Part shown: in pieces, positions 8,522 through 14,946 of the stretch
Layout: each line of letters starts with the position of its first letter
Numbering within the stretch: the stretch's first letter is position 1
Source of the DNA: Pseudomonadota bacterium
GTDB taxonomy: Bacteria > Pseudomonadota > Alphaproteobacteria > Rhizobiales > Tepidamorphaceae
Length of the DNA: 17,426 nucleotides
Reading direction: 5' to 3'
Assembly: GCA_023435545.1 (NCBI GenBank)
Contig: JAEYRQ010000620.1
Span: forward strand, 1 to 17,426
Position numbers and translations under genes: made by a program
The notes under the pieces: generated by a model
What the model was told of the DNA's origin: nothing
Database searches by the model: none
The model's input: the letters and a program-made list of their open reading frames with translations, nothing else

Positions 8522-9295
8522 ATGTCGACCTGGTCCGCCGCACAGTATGTTCGTTTCGAGGACGAGCGAAGCCGCGCTGCCGCCGAATTGATGACGCGCG
8601 TGCCGTGCGATGCGCCCGGCCGGGTGGTGGATATCGGCTGCGGTCCGGGAAACTCCACTGAATTGCTAGTCCGCCGCTGGCCCTCGGCAGACGTGACTGG
8701 CTTCGACACCTCGGCCGACATGCTCGCCGCGGCGCGAAAGCGCCTCCCGGCCGTCCGCTTCGTCGAGGCCGACGCGGCGACCTGGTCGCCGACGGGCGAG
8801 GAGGACCTGCTGTTCGCCAATGCGGTGTTCCAGTGGGTTCCGGATCACCTCGAGGTGATGGCGCGCCTGCTCGAGGCGCTTCGGCCGGGTGCGGTGCTGG
8901 CCGTCCAGATGCCCGACAACCTCGCAGAGCCGAGCCATCGGGCGATGGTGGAGACGGCCGAGGACGGGCCCTGGCGGGAGCGGCTGCGGGACGCGGCGCT
9001 GGCGAGGGAATTGCTGCCGCCGCCGGAGGCCTACTACGACGTGCTGGCGCCGCTGGCGGCCGATGTCGACATCTGGCACACCGTCTACAACATCCGCCTC
9101 GACGGAGCCGAGGCGGTGGTGGCGTGGGTGGAGGGCGCCGGGTTGCGCCCGTTCCTCGATCCGCTCGATGCCAACTCGCGCGAGGACTACCGGGCCGCCT
9201 ACACACGCCGCATCGCCGCCGCCTATCCCCCACGTATCGACGGCAAGGTGCTGCTGCGCTTTCCGCGGCTGTTCGTCGTCGCTGTCCGCCGCTGA
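8522..9295 (+). CDS. tam: Trans-aconitate 2-methyltransferase
   Basis: Cytosolic SAM-dependent enzyme of 257 residues that methylates trans-aconitate, an inhibitor of aconitase formed spontaneously from cis-aconitate. SAM motif [13 protein letters not shown] is at 35-46. [29 protein letters not shown] followed by EPSH, YYDVL and VDIWHTVY are diagnostic for Tam and align along its whole length with E. coli Tam as I remember it. ATG 8522 begins the conserved MSTWSAAQY; the ribosome-binding site is poor, and the upstream extension of the frame to 8483 is not conserved in character. matB follows in the same direction after 156 bases holding a strong hairpin. The promoter probably lies in the divergent region shared with the GGDEF-EAL gene. 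Confidence 0.93.
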   Translation: MSTWSAAQYVRFEDERSRAAAELMTRVPCDAPGRVVDIGCGPGNSTELLVRRWPSADVTGFDTSADMLAAARKRLPAVRFVEADAATWSPTGEEDLLFANAVFQWVPDHLEVMARLLEALRPGAVLAVQMPDNLAEPSHRAMVETAEDGPWRERLRDAALARELLPPPEAYYDVLAPLAADVDIWHTVYNIRLDGAEAVVAWVEGAGLRPFLDPLDANSREDYRAAYTRRIAAAYPPRIDGKVLLRFPRLFVVAVRR

Positions 9296-9371
9296 AGCTG
9301 CCGGCGGAGCGGGCAGCCGCACGAAAAGTTGCAGCCATCGCCTCGTTGTGCATCCTCCCTGCGGCGGCAGA

Positions 9372-9397
9372 CCGTGCACGCGCTTCGCGCGTGCCGG
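9372..9397 (+). terminator. Very stable hairpin between tam and matB
   Basis: CCG-T-GCACGCGC-TTC-GCGCGTGC-CGG: an 8-pair perfect stem extended by three further pairs past one bulged T, capped by C-TTC-G. It stands 76 bases after the tam stop and 54 before the matB start. No T-run follows, so it is not a textbook intrinsic terminator; it may be a partial terminator, an mRNA-stability element or a block to upstream degradation. The structure is seen directly; the role is inferred. The remaining gap holds no ORF or clear promoter. Confidence 0.5.
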
Positions 9398-9451
9398 TGT
9401 CGCGCGCCGCACCAAAGAGACTCGCCCAAAACGACCGACGGACACCCTGAC

Positions 9452-10966
9452 ATGACCACAGCCCTCTACGGCCGGCTCGCCGCCCGCTTCCCCGCCCCCG
9501 ATACCCGGTTCATCGAGACCGCTGACGGGCAGGTGACGACCTATGGCGACCTGGACAGGGAGACGGCGAAGCTCGCCAACGCGCTGGTCGGGCTCGGCGT
9601 GAAGCCGGGGGACCGGGTCGCGGTGCAGGTCGAGAAATCGGCGCGGGCGCTGTTTCTCTACCTCGCCTGCGCACGGGCAGGGGCGGCCTATCTGCCGCTG
9701 AATACCGCATACACGCTCGCCGAACTCGCCTACTTCATCGGCGATGCGGAGCCCGCCGTCGTGGTGTGCCGTCCCGCCTCGCGCGATGCGGTGGCCGCGC
9801 TGCCGGAGGCGGCCAAGGTGCTGTCGGTCGAGACGCTGGACGCCGACGGCAGTGGCTCGATCGCCGACAGGGCCGCCGCCGAGCGCGACAGCTTTGCCGA
9901 TATCCCGCGCGCGGCCGATGATCTCGCCGCGATCCTCTACACCTCGGGAACGACTGGCCGCTCCAAGGGGGCGATGCTGACCCAGGAGAACCTCTGGTCG
10001 AATGCCGAGGTGCTTGTCGATTATTGGCGCTTCACGGGCGAGGACGTGCTGATCCACGCGCTGCCGATTTACCACACGCACGGCCTGTTCGTGGCGACCA
10101 ACACGATCCTGGCCGCCGGTGGATCGATGATCTTCCTGCCGAAGTTCGATGCCCGCGAGGTCCTGTCGCTGATGCCGCGCGCCACCACAATGATGGGCGT
10201 GCCGACCTTCTACACCCGGCTGATCGACACGCCGGGTCTCGACCGGGAGGCGACGCGCAGAATGCGCCTGTTCGTGTCGGGATCGGCGCCGCTGCTGGCC
10301 GAGACGCACCGCGCCTTCGAGGAGAAGACCGGCCACCGCATTCTCGAGCGCTACGGCATGACCGAAACCAACATGAACACCTCGAACCCCTATGACGGCG
10401 AGCGCCGGGCCGGTACGGTCGGCTTTCCGCTGCCCGCAGTATCGGTGCGGATCGCCGACCCCGAGACCGGCAGGGAACTGCCGCGCGGCGAGATCGGGGT
10501 GATCGAGGTGAAGGGCCCGAACGTCTTCAAGGGCTACTGGCGGATGCCGGAGAAGACCGCCTCCGAGTTCCGCCCCGACGGCTTCTTCATCACCGGCGAC
10601 GTCGCCACCATCGACCAGGACGGCTACGTCACCATTGTCGGCCGCGCCAAGGACCTGATTATCTCCGGCGGCTTCAACGTCTATCCGAAGGAGGTCGAGG
10701 GGGAGATCGACGAAATGGCGGGCGTCGTCGAGTCCGCGGTCGTCGGCCTGCCGCACAAGGATTTCGGCGAGGGCGTCACCGCCGTCGTCGTGCTGGAGAA
10801 GGGCGCGAGCCTCGACGAGGCGGCGGTGATCGGTGCCCTCAAACAGCGGCTTGCCGCCTACAAGCTGCCGAAGCGGGTGTTCTTCGTCGACGAACTACCC
10901 CGCAACACCATGGGCAAGGTCCAGAAGAACGTGCTGAGGGATACCTACGCCAAGACGTATGGGTGA
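9452..10966 (+). CDS. matB: Malonyl-CoA synthetase (acyl-adenylating enzyme)
   Basis: 504-residue enzyme of the ANL superfamily, ligating malonate and CoA with ATP to form malonyl-CoA in the cytosol. P-loop TSGTTGRSKG is at 164-173. YGMTETNMNTSNPYDGERR (from Tyr301) is the MatB-specific version of the adenylate-binding motif. GRAKDLIISGGFNVYPKEVE marks the hinge and C-terminal domain. Catalytic Lys489 sits in RNTMGKVQKN. Near the N-terminus, VEKSARALFLYLACARAG and YLPLNTAYTLAEL also match MatB. ATG 9452 fits the family start; the frame's extension to 9329 does not. No malonyl-CoA decarboxylase or malonate transporter gene is in the window, unlike the rhizobial matABC cluster, so it may supply malonyl-CoA for another use. 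Converges on the hemerythrin gene. Confidence 0.93.
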   Translation: MTTALYGRLAARFPAPDTRFIETADGQVTTYGDLDRETAKLANALVGLGVKPGDRVAVQVEKSARALFLYLACARAGAAYLPLNTAYTLAELAYFIGDAEPAVVVCRPASRDAVAALPEAAKVLSVETLDADGSGSIADRAAAERDSFADIPRAADDLAAILYTSGTTGRSKGAMLTQENLWSNAEVLVDYWRFTGEDVLIHALPIYHTHGLFVATNTILAAGGSMIFLPKFDAREVLSLMPRATTMMGVPTFYTRLIDTPGLDREATRRMRLFVSGSAPLLAETHRAFEEKTGHRILERYGMTETNMNTSNPYDGERRAGTVGFPLPAVSVRIADPETGRELPRGEIGVIEVKGPNVFKGYWRMPEKTASEFRPDGFFITGDVATIDQDGYVTIVGRAKDLIISGGFNVYPKEVEGEIDEMAGVVESAVVGLPHKDFGEGVTAVVVLEKGASLDEAAVIGALKQRLAAYKLPKRVFFVDELPRNTMGKVQKNVLRDTYAKTYG

Positions 10967-10971
10967 AGTGG

Positions 10972-10984
10972 GGCGCGGAGCGCC
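10972..10984. terminator. Short hairpin between convergent matB and hemerythrin genes
   Basis: GGCGC-GGA-GCGCC, a 5-pair stem with three-base loop, sits inside the 21-base gap between two converging stops. It has no T-run on either strand. Its position suggests a shared 3' end element, but the stem is short enough to be chance in GC-rich DNA. Confidence 0.25.
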
Positions 10985-10987
10985 GCC

Positions 10988-11572
10988 TCAGCCGAGCAGG
11001 TTCTCACCCCGATCGAGCAGAATCGGGATGATCAGGTCCTCCTCGTCGTCGAGATGGCGCAGGAGCGATTTCAGGAAGTCATCGAGCCGTCCCGACATGG
11101 CATCGGCAGCGAAGCGCACCCGGTCGGGGGGGCCGGCGAGTGCCTGGACGAGGTCGTTCCCCGCACCCTGAAGCGTCACCAGGCCCTCGTGGATCGTCTC
11201 GTGATCGGCTTCCAGCACGTCGAAGCCACGGGCGAGATCGGCCTCCATTCCGATGAGCACCGGGAAGTAGTGCTGGTCCTCGATCATGTGATGGCCGTTC
11301 AACTCGCCGAGGAAGAAGCGGATGCGCGGCAGGAACCAGGTGCGGAACGCCTCCGGCGGCACGGTGCCGGCCTTCAGCGCGTCGGACGCCTGCAGCAGCG
11401 CTGCGTTCAGCTCGCGGAACATGTCGTGGCGGCCGAGCCAGAACCGCGAGAGCTGGCCGAGATCTGGCCGGTCGGTCCACGGGCGGGGGTACTTGTCGAG
11501 CAGCCGGCGCATCTCCTCGGGCCAGCCGGTGCGGCGGTCGAGTGCGAGCGAGGCCTCGTCGTGGTCGGTCAT
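10988..11572 (-). CDS. Hemerythrin (HHE) domain protein
   Basis: 194-residue, probably all-helical cytosolic protein expected to bind a di-iron centre. Metal-ligand candidates are in the right pattern: His49 (RHDMFREL), His94xxxGlu98 (HHMIEDQH, also His101), His124 (EADHETIHEG, also His128) and His173xxxGlu177 (HLDDEED). The two HxxxE pairs are the hallmark of the hemerythrin fold. Known roles of bacterial relatives include O2 or NO binding, iron storage and stress response; nothing here decides which. The start ATG 11572 has only a weak GGAT upstream. It lies 97 bases downstream of dsbB on the same strand, separated by a weak imperfect hairpin (11612-11634), so co-transcription is possible but unproven. 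Confidence 0.85.
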   Translation of the reverse strand: MTDHDEASLALDRRTGWPEEMRRLLDKYPRPWTDRPDLGQLSRFWLGRHDMFRELNAALLQASDALKAGTVPPEAFRTWFLPRIRFFLGELNGHHMIEDQHYFPVLIGMEADLARGFDVLEADHETIHEGLVTLQGAGNDLVQALAGPPDRVRFAADAMSGRLDDFLKSLLRHLDDEEDLIIPILLDRGENLLG

Positions 11573-11669
11573 ATTATGCGGGATCCGGCCGCGCGCGATG
11601 GCGGTTGACAGGCGTGGGGGAAAGTCTCCCGCGCGATATGGGGCATTGCGGTGGCCGTGCCAACCCCGA

Positions 11670-12239
11670 TCAGTCCGATGCCGGGGCGGTCTGCGGCGAC
11701 AGGAGCTGGTACTCGGTCGGATTGTCCGGGCACAGGCCGAGTTCGCACTCGGCGAAGGTGGAGAGTCCGTTGCCGAGCGCCAGAAGCGCGAACAGGGCGA
11801 ACGAGACGAGCGCGAGCCCCGTCAGCCGGGGGCGCGGGCCGGGCGCGACGTCGAACTGGCGCTCGAACAGCATCATCATCGCCGAGCCGGCAATGATCAG
11901 CCCGAAGACGACGAAGGCCCAGGAGTAGAAGTGCAGGCCGAGGAAGGCGTCGCCATAGGTGCCGGTGCCCGGAACCACGTGCAGCGCGATCTGGCGCAGC
12001 GAGGCGGCGCCCCCGACGACCGCCGACAGGATCGCGATGGCGTAGTGGGCCGGGCGCGGGCCGAAGCAGAGATTGAAGGCGATGCCGACGCCGGCTGCAA
12101 CGAAGCCCATCCGTTGGACCAGGCACAGCGGGCAGGGCAGGTCGTGCTTCAGGAACTGGTCGACGAAGGCGTAGCCGAGGACGACGCTGAGGCCGAGCAG
12201 GCCGAGGGCATTGAGGGTACGGGCGAATTCCGGCGACAT
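11670..12239 (-). CDS. dsbB: Disulfide bond formation protein B, five-helix variant
   Basis: Inner-membrane quinone-linked oxidase expected to reoxidise DsbA. 189 residues with about five hydrophobic segments (9-29, 44-60, 68-86, 106-126, 142-160). The first periplasmic loop has the DsbB motif LPCPLCLVQRM (Cys36, Cys39, followed by Arg). The second loop (HVVPGTGTYGDAFLGLHF) has no cysteine, whereas E. coli DsbB has Cys104 and Cys130 there. Instead a CELGLC pair lies after the fifth helix on a tail predicted to be periplasmic. The start ATG 12239 has GAGG further upstream than usual. It lies 12 bases after the small DUF5993-like gene, clearly the same operon. The family call is firm; the topology is my prediction. 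Confidence 0.9.
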   Translation of the reverse strand: MSPEFARTLNALGLLGLSVVLGYAFVDQFLKHDLPCPLCLVQRMGFVAAGVGIAFNLCFGPRPAHYAIAILSAVVGGAASLRQIALHVVPGTGTYGDAFLGLHFYSWAFVVFGLIIAGSAMMMLFERQFDVAPGPRPRLTGLALVSFALFALLALGNGLSTFAECELGLCPDNPTEYQLLSPQTAPASD

Positions 12240-12251
12240 CGGCGGCGGGCC

Positions 12252-12407
12252 TCAGAGCACGATGTCGATGGGATCGCTTGCGTGCAGCCGAAACAGCACC
12301 AGGATCAGCACGAGCGTGACCGCCCATAGGCCGATGCCGATCGCCCGTGATCCGAACGCCCCGCCGAGAAGGGCGAGGAATGCGGTGAGGAAGGGCAGCG
12401 CCATCAT
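12252..12407 (-). CDS. DUF5993-like small membrane protein
   Basis: 51-residue protein with two hydrophobic helices (MMALPFLTAFLALLG and AIGIGLWAVTLVLILVLFRL) ending in HASDPIDIVL. This size, the FRLHASDP tail and the place directly before dsbB match what I recall of DUF5993. ATG 12407, or the adjacent ATG 12404, is preceded by GGGAG at good spacing; the frame runs open to 12452, but that extension is not supported. It is the first gene of the dsbB operon and may be an accessory of the DsbB variant. Function is unknown. Confidence 0.75.
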   Translation of the reverse strand: MMALPFLTAFLALLGGAFGSRAIGIGLWAVTLVLILVLFRLHASDPIDIVL

Positions 12408-12473
12408 CGCGTCGTCTCCCGGAGCGGGCACCAGAGGCGGCGAATCCACCACGGCGCACAGCGCAGATGTCGG

Positions 12474-13457
12474 ATGCGCCAGTGTCGATTGTCAATCGCG
12501 GCGTTTCGTGCTTGTCGGGAAGAAAGTCGGGAGGCAGCGCTGCACCATCTCATCGGCATCGGCCTGAAGGTCGCCTCGACACTCGTGCTCATGGTGATGG
12601 CGGCGCTGATGAAGCTCCTGTCGGAAACCATGCCGGTCGGCGAGGTGATGTTCGCCCGCAGCTTCTTCGCGCTCCTGCCCCTGTCGGTCTGGCTGATGTG
12701 GCGCGGAGAGTTTCCCCACGCGCTCAGAACCCACAACATCAAGGGGCACGTGCTGCGCGGCGGGTTTGGCGGCGTGGCGCTTGCCTCATATCTGGTGGCG
12801 CTGACCTACCTGCCGCTGCCGGACGTCACCGCGATCCAGTTCCTTGCGCCGCTGCTGACGCTGGCGCTGGCCACCGTCCTCCTTGGCGAGGTGGTCGGAA
12901 TCTTCCGCTGGTCGGCGGTCGGCGTCGGCTTCATCGGAATCGTGCTGATCCTGTGGCCCTATCTCGGCCACGGCTGGTCGGTGGCGGACGAGGGGGCGAT
13001 CGGTGCGCTGGTTGCGGTCGTGGCGGCCTCACTGACCTCGCTCGCCATGATCCAGGTCCGCCATCTCACCGGCTCGGAGACGACCGGCTCGATCGTGTTC
13101 TATTTCTCGGTGATGTGCGCTGTGATGGCGCTGTTCACCCTGCCGTTCGGCTGGGCGATACCGGACCCACGTGAAGCGGCGCTGCTGGTGACGATCGGCC
13201 TGATCGGCGGGATCGGCCAGATCCTGCTGACCCAGAGCTACCGCTTCGCGCCAGCCTCTGTCATCGCGCCGTTCGACTACACCGCGATGATATGGTCGTT
13301 GATCCTGGGGTATCTGGTGTTCGGCGATGTTCCGGTGGCGGTGACGCTGATCGGTGCCTCGATCGTCATCGCGGCGGGACTGTTCATCATCTGGCGTGAG
13401 CGGCAGCTCGGCATCGAACGCGCCCGCCAGCGCCAGGCCGGCCCGCCGCCGGCCTGA
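12474..13457 (+). CDS. EamA/DMT-family transporter
   Basis: Inner-membrane protein with about ten helices arranged as two EamA repeats (roughly residues 25-160 and 170-310 of the long form). Typical DMT features are LKVASTLVLMVMAALMKLL at the first helix, GEVMFARSFFALLPL, and near the end APFDYTAMIWSLILGYLVFGD. The substrate (metabolite or amino-acid exporter) cannot be told. Start: ATG 12474 gives 327 residues but has no Shine-Dalgarno and prefixes a Cys/Arg-rich stretch unlike a DMT N-terminus. A strong GGGAGG (12529-12534) is placed five bases before an in-frame CTG at 12540, giving 305 residues starting right at the first helix. I record the ATG by convention, but the CTG may be the true start. 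Divergent from the dsbB operon. Confidence 0.88.
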   Translation: MRQCRLSIAAFRACREESREAALHHLIGIGLKVASTLVLMVMAALMKLLSETMPVGEVMFARSFFALLPLSVWLMWRGEFPHALRTHNIKGHVLRGGFGGVALASYLVALTYLPLPDVTAIQFLAPLLTLALATVLLGEVVGIFRWSAVGVGFIGIVLILWPYLGHGWSVADEGAIGALVAVVAASLTSLAMIQVRHLTGSETTGSIVFYFSVMCAVMALFTLPFGWAIPDPREAALLVTIGLIGGIGQILLTQSYRFAPASVIAPFDYTAMIWSLILGYLVFGDVPVAVTLIGASIVIAAGLFIIWRERQLGIERARQRQAGPPPA

Positions 13458-13521
13458 CGGCTCGAGAGACGTGCAACCCGGCTGCGGCGGGCATTGGGCA
13501 CGCCGTCGCCTTCCCACCATC

Positions 13522-13541
13522 CGTCATTGCCGGGCATGACG
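13522..13541. repeat. Small palindrome CGTCAT-N8-ATGACG
   Basis: Perfect 6-base arms around TGCCGGGC, in the gap between the transporter and the RAM-domain gene. The sequence GTCATTGCCGGGC recalls short interspersed palindromes that occur in many copies in alphaproteobacterial genomes. A related fragment, ATGCCGGGCAATAGCTCGTC, is at about 14001-14020. With only fragments visible, the repeat-family identity is a guess. Confidence 0.35.
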
Positions 13542-13600
13542 TGCGTGGGACGGTAAGGGCAGGGCGTCCACCATGAGGCATTGCCAGGCCCAGCCCACCA

Positions 13601-13620
13601 CCGCCCGCAAGGGAGGGCGG
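13601..13620. terminator. Hairpin between convergent transporter and RAM-domain genes
   Basis: CCGCCC and GGGCGG form a 6-pair stem with an eight-base loop, 25 bases past the stop of the minus-strand RAM gene and in the 3' flank of the plus-strand transporter. No T-run follows on either strand. It may serve both genes as a 3' end structure. The 188-base gap holds no credible ORF. Confidence 0.35.
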
Positions 13621-13645
13621 AGCGGCCTGCTCCTCGGCACGGCGC

Positions 13646-13882
13646 TCAGAACGCCTTGAAGGTGATGATCGTGTAGGTGTCCCGGATGCCCTCGAAGCGA
13701 TGCACCTGCTCGTTGACGAAATGTCCGATGTCGGTCTGGCTGTCGACGTAGAACTTCACCAGCAGGTCGTAGTCGCCGGCGGTGGAGTAGATTTCCGACG
13801 CGATCTCGGCGTTGGCGATCTGGTCGGCCACCTCGTAAGCGCGGCCGAGGTGGCACTTGATCTGGACGAAGAAGGGGATCAT
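13646..13882 (-). CDS. Stand-alone Lrp/AsnC ligand-binding (RAM) domain protein
   Basis: 78-residue protein consisting only of the RAM (AsnC_trans_reg) fold. VQIKCHLGRAYEVADQIANA, the central YSTAGDYDLLVKFYV and the final GIRDTYTIITFKAF follow the alpha/beta pattern, including the Gly-Asp of the effector pocket. There is no helix-turn-helix, so it does not bind DNA itself. Such proteins form amino-acid-binding oligomers or pair with full Lrp proteins. ATG 13882 has an excellent GGAGG six bases upstream; the frame's longer start at 13999 is Arg/Ser-rich and unlikely. It is probably transcribed alone from the 172-base region upstream, in which I see no clear promoter boxes. Confidence 0.9.
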   Translation of the reverse strand: MIPFFVQIKCHLGRAYEVADQIANAEIASEIYSTAGDYDLLVKFYVDSQTDIGHFVNEQVHRFEGIRDTYTIITFKAF

Positions 13883-14054
13883 GCGGCGCCTCCGCGACAG
13901 CGATGAACAAGCGGCGGACGGTGATCTCCGGCCGCATCCGGTCAGCGCGATGTGACCAGATGGACGACCGACCGGCAAGTCCGGCAATCGGCAATTCACC
14001 GAATGCCGGGCAATAGCTCGTCATGCGGATAGCCGCCGCCGGCGGTGGACGAGG

Positions 14055-14858
14055 CTAGAAGACGCAGCGGTTGATCTTCGGCGCCTTACCGTCGAGCAGC
14101 TTCGACAGGAGCGCCGGGACGCCGGTCACCGCGCCGACCATGATCTCCGTGCCGGTCTGCGTCACGCTGGTGACATTGCACATCCGGTCGTGGAAGTCCT
14201 TGTCGCAGCATCGTCCATCGACATCGCGGGCGCCAGGCTTGCAGTGCCACGGACCAGCCATCTGGAAGCCGACAGGCGGCGCGGGCACCGGCGGGCAGGA
14301 GCAGACGATTTCGTTCTCCGCCACCGGCCCGAGTCCGGGAAAGTTCTGGCCGCTCGTGGAGTTGAAGCAGATGCCGCCGTCGCACTGGGCGGAGTAGCCG
14401 GCCGGGGCCGACTTTCCGACCGGCGCGCCGCAGGTGTAGATCGCCAGCGGCGGCCCGAGTTTCTCGACCGCCGGCCGGTAGTCCTTCTCCAGCCTGCGCG
14501 GGGTGGAGTAGGTGCTCACGGTGAAGCCGTTGCGGATGCCGTCTTTGAGCAGCGTGCAGATGTTCCTGCGCTTGCCGCCTTCGCGGTAGTGGAACGGCAG
14601 CGAGATGCTCTTGCCGTTCTCGATGTCGCATTTGCAGTAGGCGACCCCGTCCAGCACCCAGCACCGGGCCGTGGCGCACAGCGCGTAGGTGTCCGGTTCG
14701 TCGGGTGATCTGGGACATTGCAGGAATACCGACGGGCGCACCTCGGCGTTCGCCGCAGGCTGGGCGGCAATCGAGGCTGTGGCGGCCGCAGTCGCAGTCG
14801 CGAGGCCGAGAAGGAGCGCGGCGGCGCACTTGGCGAGAGAAACGAAGCGCATCGACAT
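14055..14858 (-). CDS. Secreted cysteine-rich protein of unknown function
   Basis: 267 residues. The N-terminus MSMRFVSLAKC then AAALLLGLATATAAATASIA, ending near AAQPAANA, is a typical Sec signal peptide. The mature part has about 16 cysteines, many in pairs (YCKCD, VCSCPP, RCCDKD), an even number compatible with eight disulfides. Recognisable stretches are PDTYALCATARCWVLDGVAYC, FNSTSGQNFPGLG, ENEIVCSCPPVPAPP and the C-terminal INRCVF. I do not recognise a family. ATG 14858 is supported by GGGGGGAT upstream; the frame's longer start at 14888 would put charged residues before the signal sequence. The hydrolase gene is upstream on the same strand, 88 bases away. A role in the cell envelope or periplasm is all that can be inferred. 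Confidence 0.8.
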   Translation of the reverse strand: MSMRFVSLAKCAAALLLGLATATAAATASIAAQPAANAEVRPSVFLQCPRSPDEPDTYALCATARCWVLDGVAYCKCDIENGKSISLPFHYREGGKRRNICTLLKDGIRNGFTVSTYSTPRRLEKDYRPAVEKLGPPLAIYTCGAPVGKSAPAGYSAQCDGGICFNSTSGQNFPGLGPVAENEIVCSCPPVPAPPVGFQMAGPWHCKPGARDVDGRCCDKDFHDRMCNVTSVTQTGTEIMVGAVTGVPALLSKLLDGKAPKINRCVF

Positions 14859-14904
14859 GTCGGCATCCCCCCGAATCGTTCGGAACATGCTCGGACAATA
14901 TGCT

Positions 14905-14931
14905 TGCCGAAGGATTTACAGCCTTCCGGCA
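14905..14931 (-). terminator. Hairpin between the hydrolase and cysteine-rich protein genes
   Basis: TGCCGAAGG (14905-14913) pairs with CCTTCCGGCA (14922-14931) apart from one extra base, with loop ATTTACAG. On the minus strand it begins 15 bases after the hydrolase stop and ends about 46 bases before the next start. Only a weak TATTGT follows. Candidate terminator of the hydrolase gene, or a leader stem of the next gene. Confidence 0.4.
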
Positions 14932-14946
14932 GTCTCGACGCGGCCT

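Noticed and set aside
8361..9353. 330-codon minus-strand frame spanning the tam region
   Set aside because: The product is Arg/Pro/Ser/Ala low-complexity and overlaps both tam and the start of the GGDEF-EAL gene.
8666..10756. 696-codon open frame on the minus strand opposite tam and matB
   Set aside because: It runs across two well-identified genes and their intergenic gap and has the composition of a GC-rich shadow frame, with no domain.
11612..11634. Imperfect 10-pair stem between dsbB and the hemerythrin gene as a terminator
   Set aside because: Two pairs are G-T on the plus strand and become A-C mismatches in the minus-strand transcript that matters, and no T-run follows.
13524..14024. 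166-codon minus-strand frame overlapping the RAM-domain gene
   Set aside because: It overlaps the conserved 78-residue protein in another frame, is Arg/Pro-rich and has no ribosome-binding site.
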